This document shows positions 1-7,987 of a stretch of 49,529 nt of DNA, in pieces. This stretch comes from Meiothermus sp. (lineage in GTDB: Bacteria > Deinococcota > Deinococci > Deinococcales > Thermaceae). The stretch is from NCBI RefSeq assembly GCF_025060375.1, contig NZ_JANXCG010000043.1:1-49529 (forward strand), given 5' to 3'. The position numbers and the translations under genes are program-made. Below the pieces are notes generated by a model. That model ran no database searches, was not told the origin of the DNA, and worked only from the letters and a program-made list of their open reading frames with translations. Positions within the stretch are counted from its first letter, which is position 1. Every line of letters begins with the position of its first letter.

Positions 1-79
1 CCAGAATGGAAGGAGATGGGCTCATAGAGTTCCCTTTGTGTACCAACAGTCTACACCGGTTTCTCACCCGCCCTTTGGG

Positions 80-92
80 TAGATTAGGGGTC
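80..92 (+). promoter_or_regulatory. Leaderless -10 box of the YibE/F-like gene
   Basis: TAGATT at 80-85 is followed by seven bases and then the ATG at 93, so transcription would begin at or next to the start codon. No convincing -35 hexamer was seen. The first 79 bases of the window hold no gene I can support. Confidence 0.5.
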
Positions 93-1121
93 ATGCGCCA
101 GGCGCTGCTTTTGCTCGCCCTAGCCCTCCTGCCCTTTGCCCTTGCCCAAGAGCCCTCGGCACCCGGTACCTACGCCATAGCCCGCATCGTCGCCCTCAAC
201 GAGGGCACCGCCACGGTGGAGGTGGGCGGGCGGCGGGTGGAGGCCGAGCTACCCACCGAGTTCGTGGGCTTTTGGGTAGGACAGCGGGTGGTGGTCTACC
301 AAGCCGACGGCAAGACCTACATCGCCGAGCCGTACCGCATTCCCTACCTGTGGGGTCTGCTGGGGCTATTCGGGCTTGTCACGGTGGCCCTGGGCCGGGG
401 TAAGGGTCTACGCGGCCTACTGGGCACGGCAGCCAGCATGGGGGTGCTGGCCTTCTTCGTGGTGCCCCAGATATCAGCCGGGCAGAACCCCCTGCTGGTC
501 ACCTTTGTGGGGGCTTTCGGCATCCTAAGCCTATCCATCTACTTCGTCCACGGGGTCAACCGAAAGACCACCGCCGCCCTCATCGGCACTACCCTGGCCA
601 CAGCGGTAGCGTTGGTGCTCTCCTCACTCCTCACCGAGTGGATGCAGTTCACCGGCCTCACCTCGGAGGAGACCTTTCTGGCCCGCTTCCAGCTCGGCGG
701 GCAGCTCGACCTGGTGGCGCTGTACCTGGCAGGGGTGGTGGTGGGGGCCTTGGGGGCCCTCAACGACGTAACGGTAACCCAGGCCGCGGTGGTGCAGGCG
801 CTGGTGCAGGCCAACCCGCGCTACAGGGTGCGGGAGCTGTACAACCGGGGTATGAGCGTGGGCTTTGACCACATCGGTAGCCTGGTCAACACCCTGGTGC
901 TGGCCTATGCGGCGGGTTCCCTGCCCCTGCTCCTTCTAATCAGCAAGAGCGATGTTCCGCTGGTTTTCTTGGTGAACAACGAGACCTTCGCCGCCGAGGT
1001 GGTCACCATGCTGGTCGGCTCTTTGGCCTTGGTGCTGGCGGTACCGCTGACCACGCTGGTAGCGGCCTGGCTCTTGCGAGGAAGAAGCCTCGACTACATC
1101 AACCGGCGCTGGCCCAGGTAG
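93..1121 (+). CDS. YibE/F-like multipass membrane protein
   Basis: A 342-residue integral membrane protein of the YibE/F family, whose biochemical role is not established. The N-terminus is a Sec-type signal sequence (MRQALLLLALALLPFALAQ). An extracytoplasmic beta-rich stretch follows (about residues 25-90), then roughly seven to eight hydrophobic helices. The family-like motif GALNDVTVTQAAVV lies near residue 225, and an NRGMSVGFDHIGSLVNT segment follows it. I chose the ATG at 93 because the signal peptide starts there and a TAGATT box lies seven bases upstream. An upstream in-frame ATG at 6 would add 29 residues that hide the signal peptide. The gene stands alone and converges on dnaG with only about 40 bases between them. 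The family assignment rests on the hydrophobic profile and the NDVTVTQA region. Confidence 0.75.
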   Translation: MRQALLLLALALLPFALAQEPSAPGTYAIARIVALNEGTATVEVGGRRVEAELPTEFVGFWVGQRVVVYQADGKTYIAEPYRIPYLWGLLGLFGLVTVALGRGKGLRGLLGTAASMGVLAFFVVPQISAGQNPLLVTFVGAFGILSLSIYFVHGVNRKTTAALIGTTLATAVALVLSSLLTEWMQFTGLTSEETFLARFQLGGQLDLVALYLAGVVVGALGALNDVTVTQAAVVQALVQANPRYRVRELYNRGMSVGFDHIGSLVNTLVLAYAAGSLPLLLLISKSDVPLVFLVNNETFAAEVVTMLVGSLALVLAVPLTTLVAAWLLRGRSLDYINRRWPR

Positions 1122-1164
1122 GAAGGGGTCGTCACCGGGTCGGTCCAGGCAGCAGCTAAGCCTC

Positions 1165-2937
1165 CTAGCGTCTGTACAGCCGCCGCTCGGCCTCTATGGC
1201 CTGCAAGACCTCCTGAATCTCTCGGGTAAGGGTGCGGATCTCCTCCAGATCAGCGGAGCTTTTGAGCTGGGCTTTGAGCTTATCCAGCCGCATCTCGTAG
1301 TAGACCTCCCGCACCCGGGCCATGGCCACGGCCAGGTGCGCCTCGAGCTCGGCTCGCTCAAAGCTCGGGCTCTTCATCAAAATGTCCATCAACCTGGCCC
1401 CTTCCCCCCGCTGTTCAAAGTGGCGCAGAACCCGGCTTCTGCCGTGCTTGGAGCGAGAAACCTGCACGAATTCGGCCAGCAGGCTTCCCTCCGGCGGCCA
1501 GGTATTGGCCTCCACGTAGCGCACCCAGTCCTCAAACTCCTCCTCTGGGACCGCATACAGCAAGGCTACAACGTCCAGCTCGCGCAGCAAGCGCCTCTCG
1601 GTCAGGTCGGGGCGGCCCAGGCTCAGCCGGGCCAGCGGGTCGCCAGGGGAGGCCCGGCGGGGCTCGGGGGCCCGGGACAGGTAGTCCTCCAAAGCCCGGG
1701 GCGAGATGCCCAGGGCGCTGATGACCTTGGCCTTGAGCCGCTCCGCCACCCGGTCAAAGGGCTCCGGCGAAACGAGGCGGGGCCGCAGGGCCTCCAGTAC
1801 CCTCTGCTTGTGTTCAGGGCGGCGCAGGTCAAGGCCCTGAGCGGCCATCTGGAAACGGTACTCCACCTCTGGCAGGGCCTCGGCCAGGGCCTTCTCGAAG
1901 AGGGCCCGGCCCTCCGGAAGGAGGAGCAGGTCGCCGGGGTCCTTGCCCCCCTCGAGCAGCACCGCGTAGACCACGAAGCTCCGGGCTATTTCCAGGTTCA
2001 GGCTCTGTAAGGTGGCCCTACGCCCAGCCTCATCAGCGTCGAAGGCTAGGTAAAGCTCAGCCGCCTCAGCGCGGCGCAGAAGATGGGCCTGTTCGGGAGA
2101 GAGGGAGGAACCAAGCACCGCCACTGCCTCGGTAAAGCCCATCTGGTGTAGGGCAATCGCGTCAAAAAGCCCCTCTACCACCACAGCCCGCTGCCGCTCG
2201 CGGATGCTCTGGCGGGCCTGGGGGTAGGCGTAGAGCAGAAGGCTCTTCTTGAAAAGGGCGGTTTCGGGGGAATTGAGGTACTTGGGGTGGTCCTCCGGGG
2301 AAAGCGCCCGGGCGGTAAACCCCACGATGCGGCCCAGCGGGTCAAGGATAGGAAAGGTAATCCGGTTGCGGAAGCGGTCAAAGAGACGGCCCTCCCGCTC
2401 CACCAGCACCCCTGCCTCCAGCGCTTCCCGAGGACTTACCCCGTGGCGGTGCAGGTGCTTGAGCAGCCCATCCCAGGACGGGGGCGCGTAGCCCAGGGCA
2501 AAGCGCTCAATGGAGGCCTGGGTAAGCCCTCGAGCCTGCAGGTAGTCCAGCGGCGCGCCCTCCAGATGGCTTTGGAAATAGGTCTGGGCCAACTCCAGAA
2601 CCTGCAGGGCCTCCTTTCGGGCCGAGGGCGGCCCCCCCCGCCTGGGCAGCTCCACCCCAACCTCCTGAGCCAGCCGCTCCAAGGCCTCGCGGAACTCGAG
2701 GCCCTCTATCCGCTGCAGAAAGGCGAAGATGTCCCCTCCCGCTTTACAACCGAAGCAGTAGCAGAGCCCCTTGGCCTCGTTGACGTAGAAGGAAGGGGTC
2801 TTCTCCTGGTGGAAAGGGCATAACCCTTTCCAAACCCCCCTGCCGGCCGGCTTGAGGGCCACATAGCGTCCTACCAGCTCCCGAATGGAGACGCGGGAAC
2901 GGATTAGCTCAATGGCTTGAGCGCTTTCGGCATCCAT
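1165..2937 (-). CDS. dnaG: DNA primase DnaG
   Basis: Synthesises RNA primers for replication together with the DnaB helicase. The 590 residues show the full bacterial order. A CHC2 zinc finger comes first (Cys40-x2-His43, Cys61-x2-Cys64). The catalytic core carries the motif DRFRNRITFPI, and the Toprim motifs VVVEGLFDAI and LAFDADEAG follow. A helical C-terminal region, probably the helicase-binding part, ends the protein. Length is normal for the family. The ATG at 2937 has a purine-rich GGAGGCGGGG stretch upstream. The gene lies 48 bases downstream of the cyclase/TPR gene on the same strand. A TAGAAT box overlaps the stop codon of that gene and could give dnaG its own promoter. Confidence 0.96.
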   Translation of the reverse strand: MDAESAQAIELIRSRVSIRELVGRYVALKPAGRGVWKGLCPFHQEKTPSFYVNEAKGLCYCFGCKAGGDIFAFLQRIEGLEFREALERLAQEVGVELPRRGGPPSARKEALQVLELAQTYFQSHLEGAPLDYLQARGLTQASIERFALGYAPPSWDGLLKHLHRHGVSPREALEAGVLVEREGRLFDRFRNRITFPILDPLGRIVGFTARALSPEDHPKYLNSPETALFKKSLLLYAYPQARQSIRERQRAVVVEGLFDAIALHQMGFTEAVAVLGSSLSPEQAHLLRRAEAAELYLAFDADEAGRRATLQSLNLEIARSFVVYAVLLEGGKDPGDLLLLPEGRALFEKALAEALPEVEYRFQMAAQGLDLRRPEHKQRVLEALRPRLVSPEPFDRVAERLKAKVISALGISPRALEDYLSRAPEPRRASPGDPLARLSLGRPDLTERRLLRELDVVALLYAVPEEEFEDWVRYVEANTWPPEGSLLAEFVQVSRSKHGRSRVLRHFEQRGEGARLMDILMKSPSFERAELEAHLAVAMARVREVYYEMRLDKLKAQLKSSADLEEIRTLTREIQEVLQAIEAERRLYRR

Positions 2938-2982
2938 ACACCCCGCCTCCCGAAGCCAAAGCTGGCCCGGACGTAGGGCCCT

Positions 2983-2988
2983 ATTCTA
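2983..2988 (-). promoter_or_regulatory. Possible -10 box for dnaG
   Basis: TAGAAT on the minus strand. Its first three bases are the TAG stop codon of the upstream cyclase/TPR gene. No good -35 hexamer was found, so this is a weak candidate. Confidence 0.35.
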
Positions 2989-5900
2989 ACCTGCCCGCGT
3001 CCGTTCGGGGCAGGGCGCAGCCCTAGCCTGCCAGCGCAACCAGACCCCAAGCACGCCGTACCCCCGAAGTTGTTGGGGCTCAAAGCTGGGCCGCCTGCCG
3101 TCCACGAGCCCCCTGAGGGTCTGTTGCCAGGCCCAGGCCAGAGGGGTTTTGGCCTCGAAATCGAGGAGCCCCAGAGGCTCCTGTCCCTTCATCAGCAAAA
3201 GCTGAGCCTGCAGAAGCCGGGCGTAGCCATGCTGGGTTTCAAAGCCGGAGGCCAGCGTACTCCGAAACAGGTAACGGGAGAGGGCTAGGGCCTTCTGGCT
3301 CGAGCGGCCGCCCAAAAAAAGGCCCAAGCTCACCAGGGCATGGTAGTAGAGGCTGGGGTTGCCCACCTGCCGGGCCAGCCTCGCCGCCCGCTGCAGGTGA
3401 GGGATGGGGTCCTGCCGAAGGTGCCCTTTGCGCAGCCCCAGCGCAAGTTCCCCTACCGCCTGGGCCTCGACGTCCTCCAGCCCCTCCAGCCCCCGCAAAA
3501 GCCGCAACAGCACCTCACTGTCTCGTCCCGAGGCCAGCGCGCGGGCCAAGGCCAGGTAGGCCAACAGGGAGGCAGAAGGGCTGCGGGCCAGCGCGGCCTC
3601 TCCGTAGTAGAGGGCTTCCTCGAGCTGCCCCGACTCCAACAGGTAGCGCAGGCGCACCCGGCTCACCCGCTCAACCGCCCAGGTCGGGGCCCCCTCGAGG
3701 CACAGGAGGCCCTCCTCCAGAAGGCTACCGGCCCACTCGAGCTGGCCCAGGTCCAGGCACAAGGCTGCCCGGCTGCTTTGGTACAGGCTGCGAAACCAGG
3801 CGGGTAGTGCCTCGTGGGGCGGCGGACCCAGGGCCTTCAGGGCCTCTTTGGGCCTGAACTGCCGCCAAAGCGCCTCGGAGCAGATCTGACGGGCCTCAAA
3901 GCACCCCACCGGGCTCTGCGCATGCTCCTCCAGATAGGCCTCGCAGGCCGCCCGGGCTTGCTCCAGCTGGCCCGACCTCAGCCAAAGCCGGGCCTTCACC
4001 AAAAGGGCCGAGCCCTGCAAGGCTGGAGGCAGCCCCTCGAGTAGGGTCAGCGCCTCGTCCGTGGGAGCGGTTCGGGCCAGGGCCAGGGCCAGCCGGGGCT
4101 CCAGCGGCTCCTCCCGCCGAAGCTCCTTGGGTTCGTCCTGGCCCAAGGCCCAGGAGGCCTCCAGGTAAACCGCCCGAGCCCGCTGGCGCAGCACCAAAGG
4201 AGCCTCCGAAGCAGCGAGGAGCCGGCCTGCCAGCTCCAGGGCCTCGCCGTAGCGGCCTAGGGCCAGATGGGCCTCTGCAGCTTCCAGCACAGCCTGGCCG
4301 CGGACCCCACCCTCAGCCAGGCGCAGGGCCTCGAGGTAGCCCAGCAGGGCCTCCGCATAGCGCCCTTCGCTCCAGGCCTGCTGCGCCGCCAGGCGCCACA
4401 ACCGGTAAGCAGCGGCGGTCTCCCCTGCGGCCTCGAGGTGGGCGGCGGCCTCGGACAGCCGCCCCTGGCGCTGGTACCAGCGGGCAGCCTGCTGATGCCA
4501 GCGCCGCGCTTGCTGCCCCCCCACCTGTCCTAAAACCGCCTCTCGCAACCAAGGGACAACAAAGCGAAGCTGGCCCTTCCCGTCGGTCTCGAGAAAGCCT
4601 TCCCCCACCAGGCGGGCCAGGTCGGCCTCCTCCCCCACCAGGTGGCGCACCAGTTCGGGAGGGGCTGTAACCCCCAGCACCGCGGCGGCCTGCAGGGCTA
4701 ACCGGGCCAGGCGGGGAAGAGTGTCCAGGCGCGGCTGGTATAGGGGTATAGGCTCGGGCTCCCCGCTGGGGGTGAGGCTTAGAACCTGCACTGCCAGGGG
4801 ATACCCCCCGCTGGCCTCAACCAGGTGCTCAAGGCTGGCCGTGCCCAGGTCCGGGCGATAACACAGGATCAGGCGCCTGGACTCCTCCAGCGAAAGGGGC
4901 TCTAGGGGCAAAAAGACCACGTCGGGGTCCGCCCCCCAGCGGTTCTGCCGGGCCACCAGCACCAGCAGCACCCCGGCTGGGGCAGGGCGGCGGGTAAACT
5001 CGAGGACCGTCGCATCGGCACTCTGAAGGTCCTCCAAAATCACCACCACCGGCATCCCTCTCGCCAGCCGGCTCAGCAAGGCCCCCCAGGCCTCCACCAG
5101 CAGGGCGTCAAGCTCTGCGGCGGGCAGTGGGGGCCGCTGTCTAAGCCCAACGCTGAACTCCAGCGCCACTTGCAGGTGCTCAGGCAGCTCGAGCTGCCTG
5201 AGCTGGCCAAAGCCTCCGGGCAACAACCCCTGCAGGCCCTGGCGCAAGGTGTCGCGCAGGGGAATACCCTGGATGAGCCGGGGCACCATCACACCCTGCA
5301 CCCCCTCGGGCAAGGTCTCTAGGAAGTAGCGGACCAGGTGTGACTTCCCCACCCCCATAGGCCCGTACACCACCACCCGGCGGCCCTCCCCCCTTCGCGC
5401 CGCCTCCAGGGCCTGCTGCAAAACCTCCAGCTCCCGCTCCCGGCCCACCATATCGAGCGGCCCCTGGCGCATCCCTAGGTACCGGAAGACCACCAAGGGC
5501 TCAGCAAAACCCCTAAAGGGCTGTGGCGGGAGGAGCTCGGTAATGGCCCTCGGCACCAGCCGCACGGTAACCTCGTCGCACCACACCTCACCGGGAGGGG
5601 CCGCCTGGGAGAGGCGCTGGGAGAGGTTGACTGCAGGCCCCAAAACAGTCTGATCGCCGGCCAGCCCTCCCCCTAGAGGGGTACGCAGGACCAGGCCGCT
5701 GGCCACACCCACCCGGGAAGGCAGGGGGCTCGAGGCCACCGTGGCCCTTGCCGCCTCCAGCGCGGCCTGCGCATCGGACTCTTGGCTCCTTGGCACCCCA
5801 AAAACGGCCAGAAAACCGTCTCCGAAGAACTTGTCTATGTGCCCCCCCCGCAGGCGAACTTGGCTGGCCGCAATTTGCAGGGCTTCGTTGGTGGTCTCCC

Positions 5901-6078
5901 AGGTGACCTCCAGAGGATGCCTCAGGGTGTACTCAGTAAAGCGCGATATGTCGAAGAAGAGCGCGCTCACCCAGCGTCGCTCCTGGATCAGCCCGCCCCC
6001 AGGCCGCAGGATCGCCCCACAGCGGAGGCAGCTCTCCTCGCCTTCGGGATTGCTGTGGCCGCAGCGGGGGCAGATCAT
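2986..6078 (-). CDS. Zinc-ribbon / class III nucleotidyl cyclase / ATPase / TPR signalling protein
   Basis: A 1030-residue multidomain protein. A zinc ribbon (Cys3, Cys6, Cys17, Cys20) opens it. A class III cyclase domain (about 35-210) carries both metal-binding aspartates (FFDISRFT, Asp43; FFGDGF, Asp87). It also has the transition-state pair Asn151 and Arg155 in VNLSQR, and a DQTV segment where adenylyl cyclases carry the base-selecting Asp. A STAND/AAA-like ATPase follows, with P-loop GPMGVGKSHL near 240 and a VVILEDLQ Walker B. The rest is a long alanine/leucine-rich helical array of TPR type. The preserved residues suggest it makes cAMP, gated by the ATPase and TPR sensor. That activity is inferred. 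I chose the ATG at 6078 because the zinc ribbon starts there; a TTG at 6108 is the alternative. Confidence 0.85.
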   Translation of the reverse strand: MICPRCGHSNPEGEESCLRCGAILRPGGGLIQERRWVSALFFDISRFTEYTLRHPLEVTWETTNEALQIAASQVRLRGGHIDKFFGDGFLAVFGVPRSQESDAQAALEAARATVASSPLPSRVGVASGLVLRTPLGGGLAGDQTVLGPAVNLSQRLSQAAPPGEVWCDEVTVRLVPRAITELLPPQPFRGFAEPLVVFRYLGMRQGPLDMVGRERELEVLQQALEAARRGEGRRVVVYGPMGVGKSHLVRYFLETLPEGVQGVMVPRLIQGIPLRDTLRQGLQGLLPGGFGQLRQLELPEHLQVALEFSVGLRQRPPLPAAELDALLVEAWGALLSRLARGMPVVVILEDLQSADATVLEFTRRPAPAGVLLVLVARQNRWGADPDVVFLPLEPLSLEESRRLILCYRPDLGTASLEHLVEASGGYPLAVQVLSLTPSGEPEPIPLYQPRLDTLPRLARLALQAAAVLGVTAPPELVRHLVGEEADLARLVGEGFLETDGKGQLRFVVPWLREAVLGQVGGQQARRWHQQAARWYQRQGRLSEAAAHLEAAGETAAAYRLWRLAAQQAWSEGRYAEALLGYLEALRLAEGGVRGQAVLEAAEAHLALGRYGEALELAGRLLAASEAPLVLRQRARAVYLEASWALGQDEPKELRREEPLEPRLALALARTAPTDEALTLLEGLPPALQGSALLVKARLWLRSGQLEQARAACEAYLEEHAQSPVGCFEARQICSEALWRQFRPKEALKALGPPPHEALPAWFRSLYQSSRAALCLDLGQLEWAGSLLEEGLLCLEGAPTWAVERVSRVRLRYLLESGQLEEALYYGEAALARSPSASLLAYLALARALASGRDSEVLLRLLRGLEGLEDVEAQAVGELALGLRKGHLRQDPIPHLQRAARLARQVGNPSLYYHALVSLGLFLGGRSSQKALALSRYLFRSTLASGFETQHGYARLLQAQLLLMKGQEPLGLLDFEAKTPLAWAWQQTLRGLVDGRRPSFEPQQLRGYGVLGVWLRWQARAAPCPERTRAG

Positions 6079-6188
6079 AGATGAGAAAAACCCGTGGGCG
6101 GATGCCAAAAGATGCCGTGAAGAGTACGCAGGCTGTGCAAAATGCAGAGCGGCCCTCCCATCGCGAAAAGGCTTACTGGGCCAAGTCC

Positions 6189-6218
6189 AGTATAGGGGCT
6201 ACTCCACGGGCGGGACAA
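6189..6218 (-). promoter_or_regulatory. Promoter of the cyclase/TPR gene
   Basis: TTGTCC (6218-6213) and TATACT (6194-6189) on the minus strand are separated by 18 bases, close to the sigma-70-type consensus. The promoter overlaps the 3' end of purK and would leave a leader of about 100 bases before the ATG. The leader holds a GGCATC direct repeat separated by TTTT; I see no other feature in it. Confidence 0.55.
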
Positions 6219-7311
6219 CCGCCGACAACAGGTGCTCAAGCTGCTCCAGACGCTCCGCCAGGACCGCCGGCGAGTCGCTGCGCAGGGTAACATGCCCCAC
6301 CTTCCGTCCAGGGCGCACCGCCTTGCCGTACCAGTGGAGGTGGGCCCCGGGAATCTCCAGCACCCGGGTGAAGTCAGGCCGGAGCCCAACCAGGTTCAGC
6401 ATGGCCGCGTGACCCCGCGGTGCGGTGGAACCCAGGGGCCAGCCCAGCACGGCCCGCAGGTGGTTCTCAAACTGGCTGGTCTCGGCCCCCTCAATGGTCC
6501 AGTGGCCGGAGTTGTGCACCCGGGGGGCCATCTCGTTGGCCCAAAGCTCCCCCTCTACCTCAAAAAACTCTATGGCCAACAGGCCCACATACCCCAAGGC
6601 CTCCATAACCCGTCGGGCTAGGGCCTCGGCCCGGGGCTGGAGGGCCTCAGCCTGGGGCGCGGGGGCCAGGCTCTTGTGCAAAATGCCCCTCCGGTGGTGG
6701 TTCTCCACCAAAGGGTAGAAGGCCAGCTCACCTCGGGCCGAGCGCACCCCCAGGATAGAAAGCTCTCGCCTGAAGGGCACGAAGGCCTCCAGAATCAGGG
6801 GCACCCCCCCCAGGGTGGCCCAGGCCTCCTGGGCCTGGGCCGGCTCGCGCAGCAAGAGCTGACCTTTCCCATCGTAGCCAAGGCGGCGGGTCTTGAGCAG
6901 GGCCGGGCAGCCAACGCGCTCCAGCCCCTCCAGCAGATCGGCGTAGCTTTCCACCGGATGAAAAAGGGGGGTGGGAATCCCCAAGCGCCGGAAAAAGGTC
7001 TTCTCACCCAGGCGGTCCTGAGCTACCTCCAGCGCCTGGGGGGGCGGGTAGACCGGCAGCCGCGGGACCAGCTTGTGCAGCGCGGCGAGCGGAACGTTCT
7101 CAAACTCGAGGGTCACCCGGTCCAACCCCTCGGCGAACCGCTCGAGCAAGGGCCCGTCCTCGTAGTCCCCCACCCAAAGCTCGGCCACCTGGCCCGCCGA
7201 AGCCCCGGCGGCAGGGTCCAAAAAGCGGAATTCCAGGCCCAGCGGATACCCGGCCAGGGCCAGCATCCGGCCGAGCTGCCCACCCCCCAAAACGCCAACC
7301 CGGGCACCCAT
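6199..7311 (-). CDS. purK: N5-carboxyaminoimidazole ribonucleotide synthase PurK
   Basis: ATP-grasp enzyme of de novo purine synthesis. It carboxylates AIR with bicarbonate and ATP to give N5-CAIR, which PurE then rearranges. The 370-residue protein starts with the family signature MGARVGVLGGGQLGRMLA. It continues with ATP-grasp elements (CPALLKTRRLGYDGKGQ, LILEAFVPF, ELSILGVRS) and the late metal/ATP-binding segment EMAPRVHNSGHWTIEGAETSQFENH. I chose the ATG at 7311, where homology begins. A longer reading would overlap purE and add 29 unrelated residues. The gene sits eight bases after the purE stop, so purE-purK form an operon. Confidence 0.95.
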   Translation of the reverse strand: MGARVGVLGGGQLGRMLALAGYPLGLEFRFLDPAAGASAGQVAELWVGDYEDGPLLERFAEGLDRVTLEFENVPLAALHKLVPRLPVYPPPQALEVAQDRLGEKTFFRRLGIPTPLFHPVESYADLLEGLERVGCPALLKTRRLGYDGKGQLLLREPAQAQEAWATLGGVPLILEAFVPFRRELSILGVRSARGELAFYPLVENHHRRGILHKSLAPAPQAEALQPRAEALARRVMEALGYVGLLAIEFFEVEGELWANEMAPRVHNSGHWTIEGAETSQFENHLRAVLGWPLGSTAPRGHAAMLNLVGLRPDFTRVLEIPGAHLHWYGKAVRPGRKVGHVTLRSDSPAVLAERLEQLEHLLSAVVPPVE

Positions 7312-7319
7312 AGCTCGCC

Positions 7320-7829
7320 TCAGCCCTGCCGGGGGTCGGGGTTTGCCAGCACCGCTTCGGTCTGGGCGGCGCGGTAGCGCTTCAGGGCCTCCCTGCACTG
7401 GGGGTACTTGTTGCCCAGGATGCTCACCGCCAGAAGCGCCGCGTTGATGGCCCCAGCCCGACCAATGGCCAACGTACCCACCGGAACCCCCGCCGGCATC
7501 TGCACAATGGAGAGCAGCGAGTCCAACCCCCTCAGGCTTCTGGACTCCACCGGCACCCCCAGAACCGGCAGGCTGGTTTTAGCAGCGGTCATACCCGGCA
7601 GATGGGCGGCCCCGCCTGCCCCTGCGATGATGACCTCGAGCCCCCTCCCTTCGGCCTGCTCGGCGTACTCAAAGAGCAGGTCGGGGGTACGGTGGGCGGA
7701 GACCACCCGAACCTCAAAGGGAATCCCCAGCTCCTCCAGGGTGCGGGCAGCTGGCTCGAGGGTTTCCCAGTCGGACTTAGAACCCATAATCAGGCCCACT
7801 AAGGGATGGGGTGGAAGCCTCATCAGCAT
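7320..7829 (-). CDS. purE: N5-CAIR mutase PurE
   Basis: Converts N5-CAIR to CAIR in purine biosynthesis. The 169 residues contain the PurE hallmarks: [12 protein letters not shown] near the N-terminus, VVSAHRTPD with the catalytic His, and [34 protein letters not shown] and GAINAALLA then follow. The length is typical of the class I bacterial enzyme. Two close ATG codons (7829 and 7823) are possible; I list the first. It is first in the purEK operon and is transcribed divergently from icd. A 17-base palindrome covers its -10 box, which suggests repressor control. Confidence 0.95.
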   Translation of the reverse strand: MLMRLPPHPLVGLIMGSKSDWETLEPAARTLEELGIPFEVRVVSAHRTPDLLFEYAEQAEGRGLEVIIAGAGGAAHLPGMTAAKTSLPVLGVPVESRSLRGLDSLLSIVQMPAGVPVGTLAIGRAGAINAALLAVSILGNKYPQCREALKRYRAAQTEAVLANPDPRQG

Positions 7830-7832
7830 CAG

Positions 7833-7849
7833 AAGGGTAGTTTACCCTT
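7833..7849. promoter_or_regulatory. Operator-like palindrome over the purE -10 box
   Basis: AAGGGTAGTTTACCCTT is a perfect 7-base inverted repeat with a 3-base spacer. On the minus strand it contains TAAACT (7844-7839), the likely purE -10 box, nine bases before the ATG. A protein bound here would block RNA polymerase. Confidence 0.5.
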
Positions 7850-7964
7850 TCCTGGGCTCGAGCTGGGCCATCCTCCAAATTTTGGGCTGTTGCTCCTCAG
7901 GCTATGGGCAGTCTAGCAAAAAATCACCATAACTCAAGCCCGTCCCGCACCGGGGCCCTTGCCC

Positions 7965-7970
7965 TAGATT
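7965..7970 (+). promoter_or_regulatory. Possible -10 box of icd
   Basis: TAGATT, 17 bases before the icd ATG, leaves room for a short leader that carries the GGAGG ribosome-binding site. No clear -35 hexamer. Confidence 0.4.
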
Positions 7971-7987
7971 GGGGTCCGGGAGGAGGT

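Noticed and set aside
3070-4044. Several plus-strand open frames opposite the cyclase/TPR gene
   Set aside because: They are antisense to a well-supported coding region, have low-complexity composition, and lack start signals. The same applies to other long frames opposite real genes in this GC-rich window.
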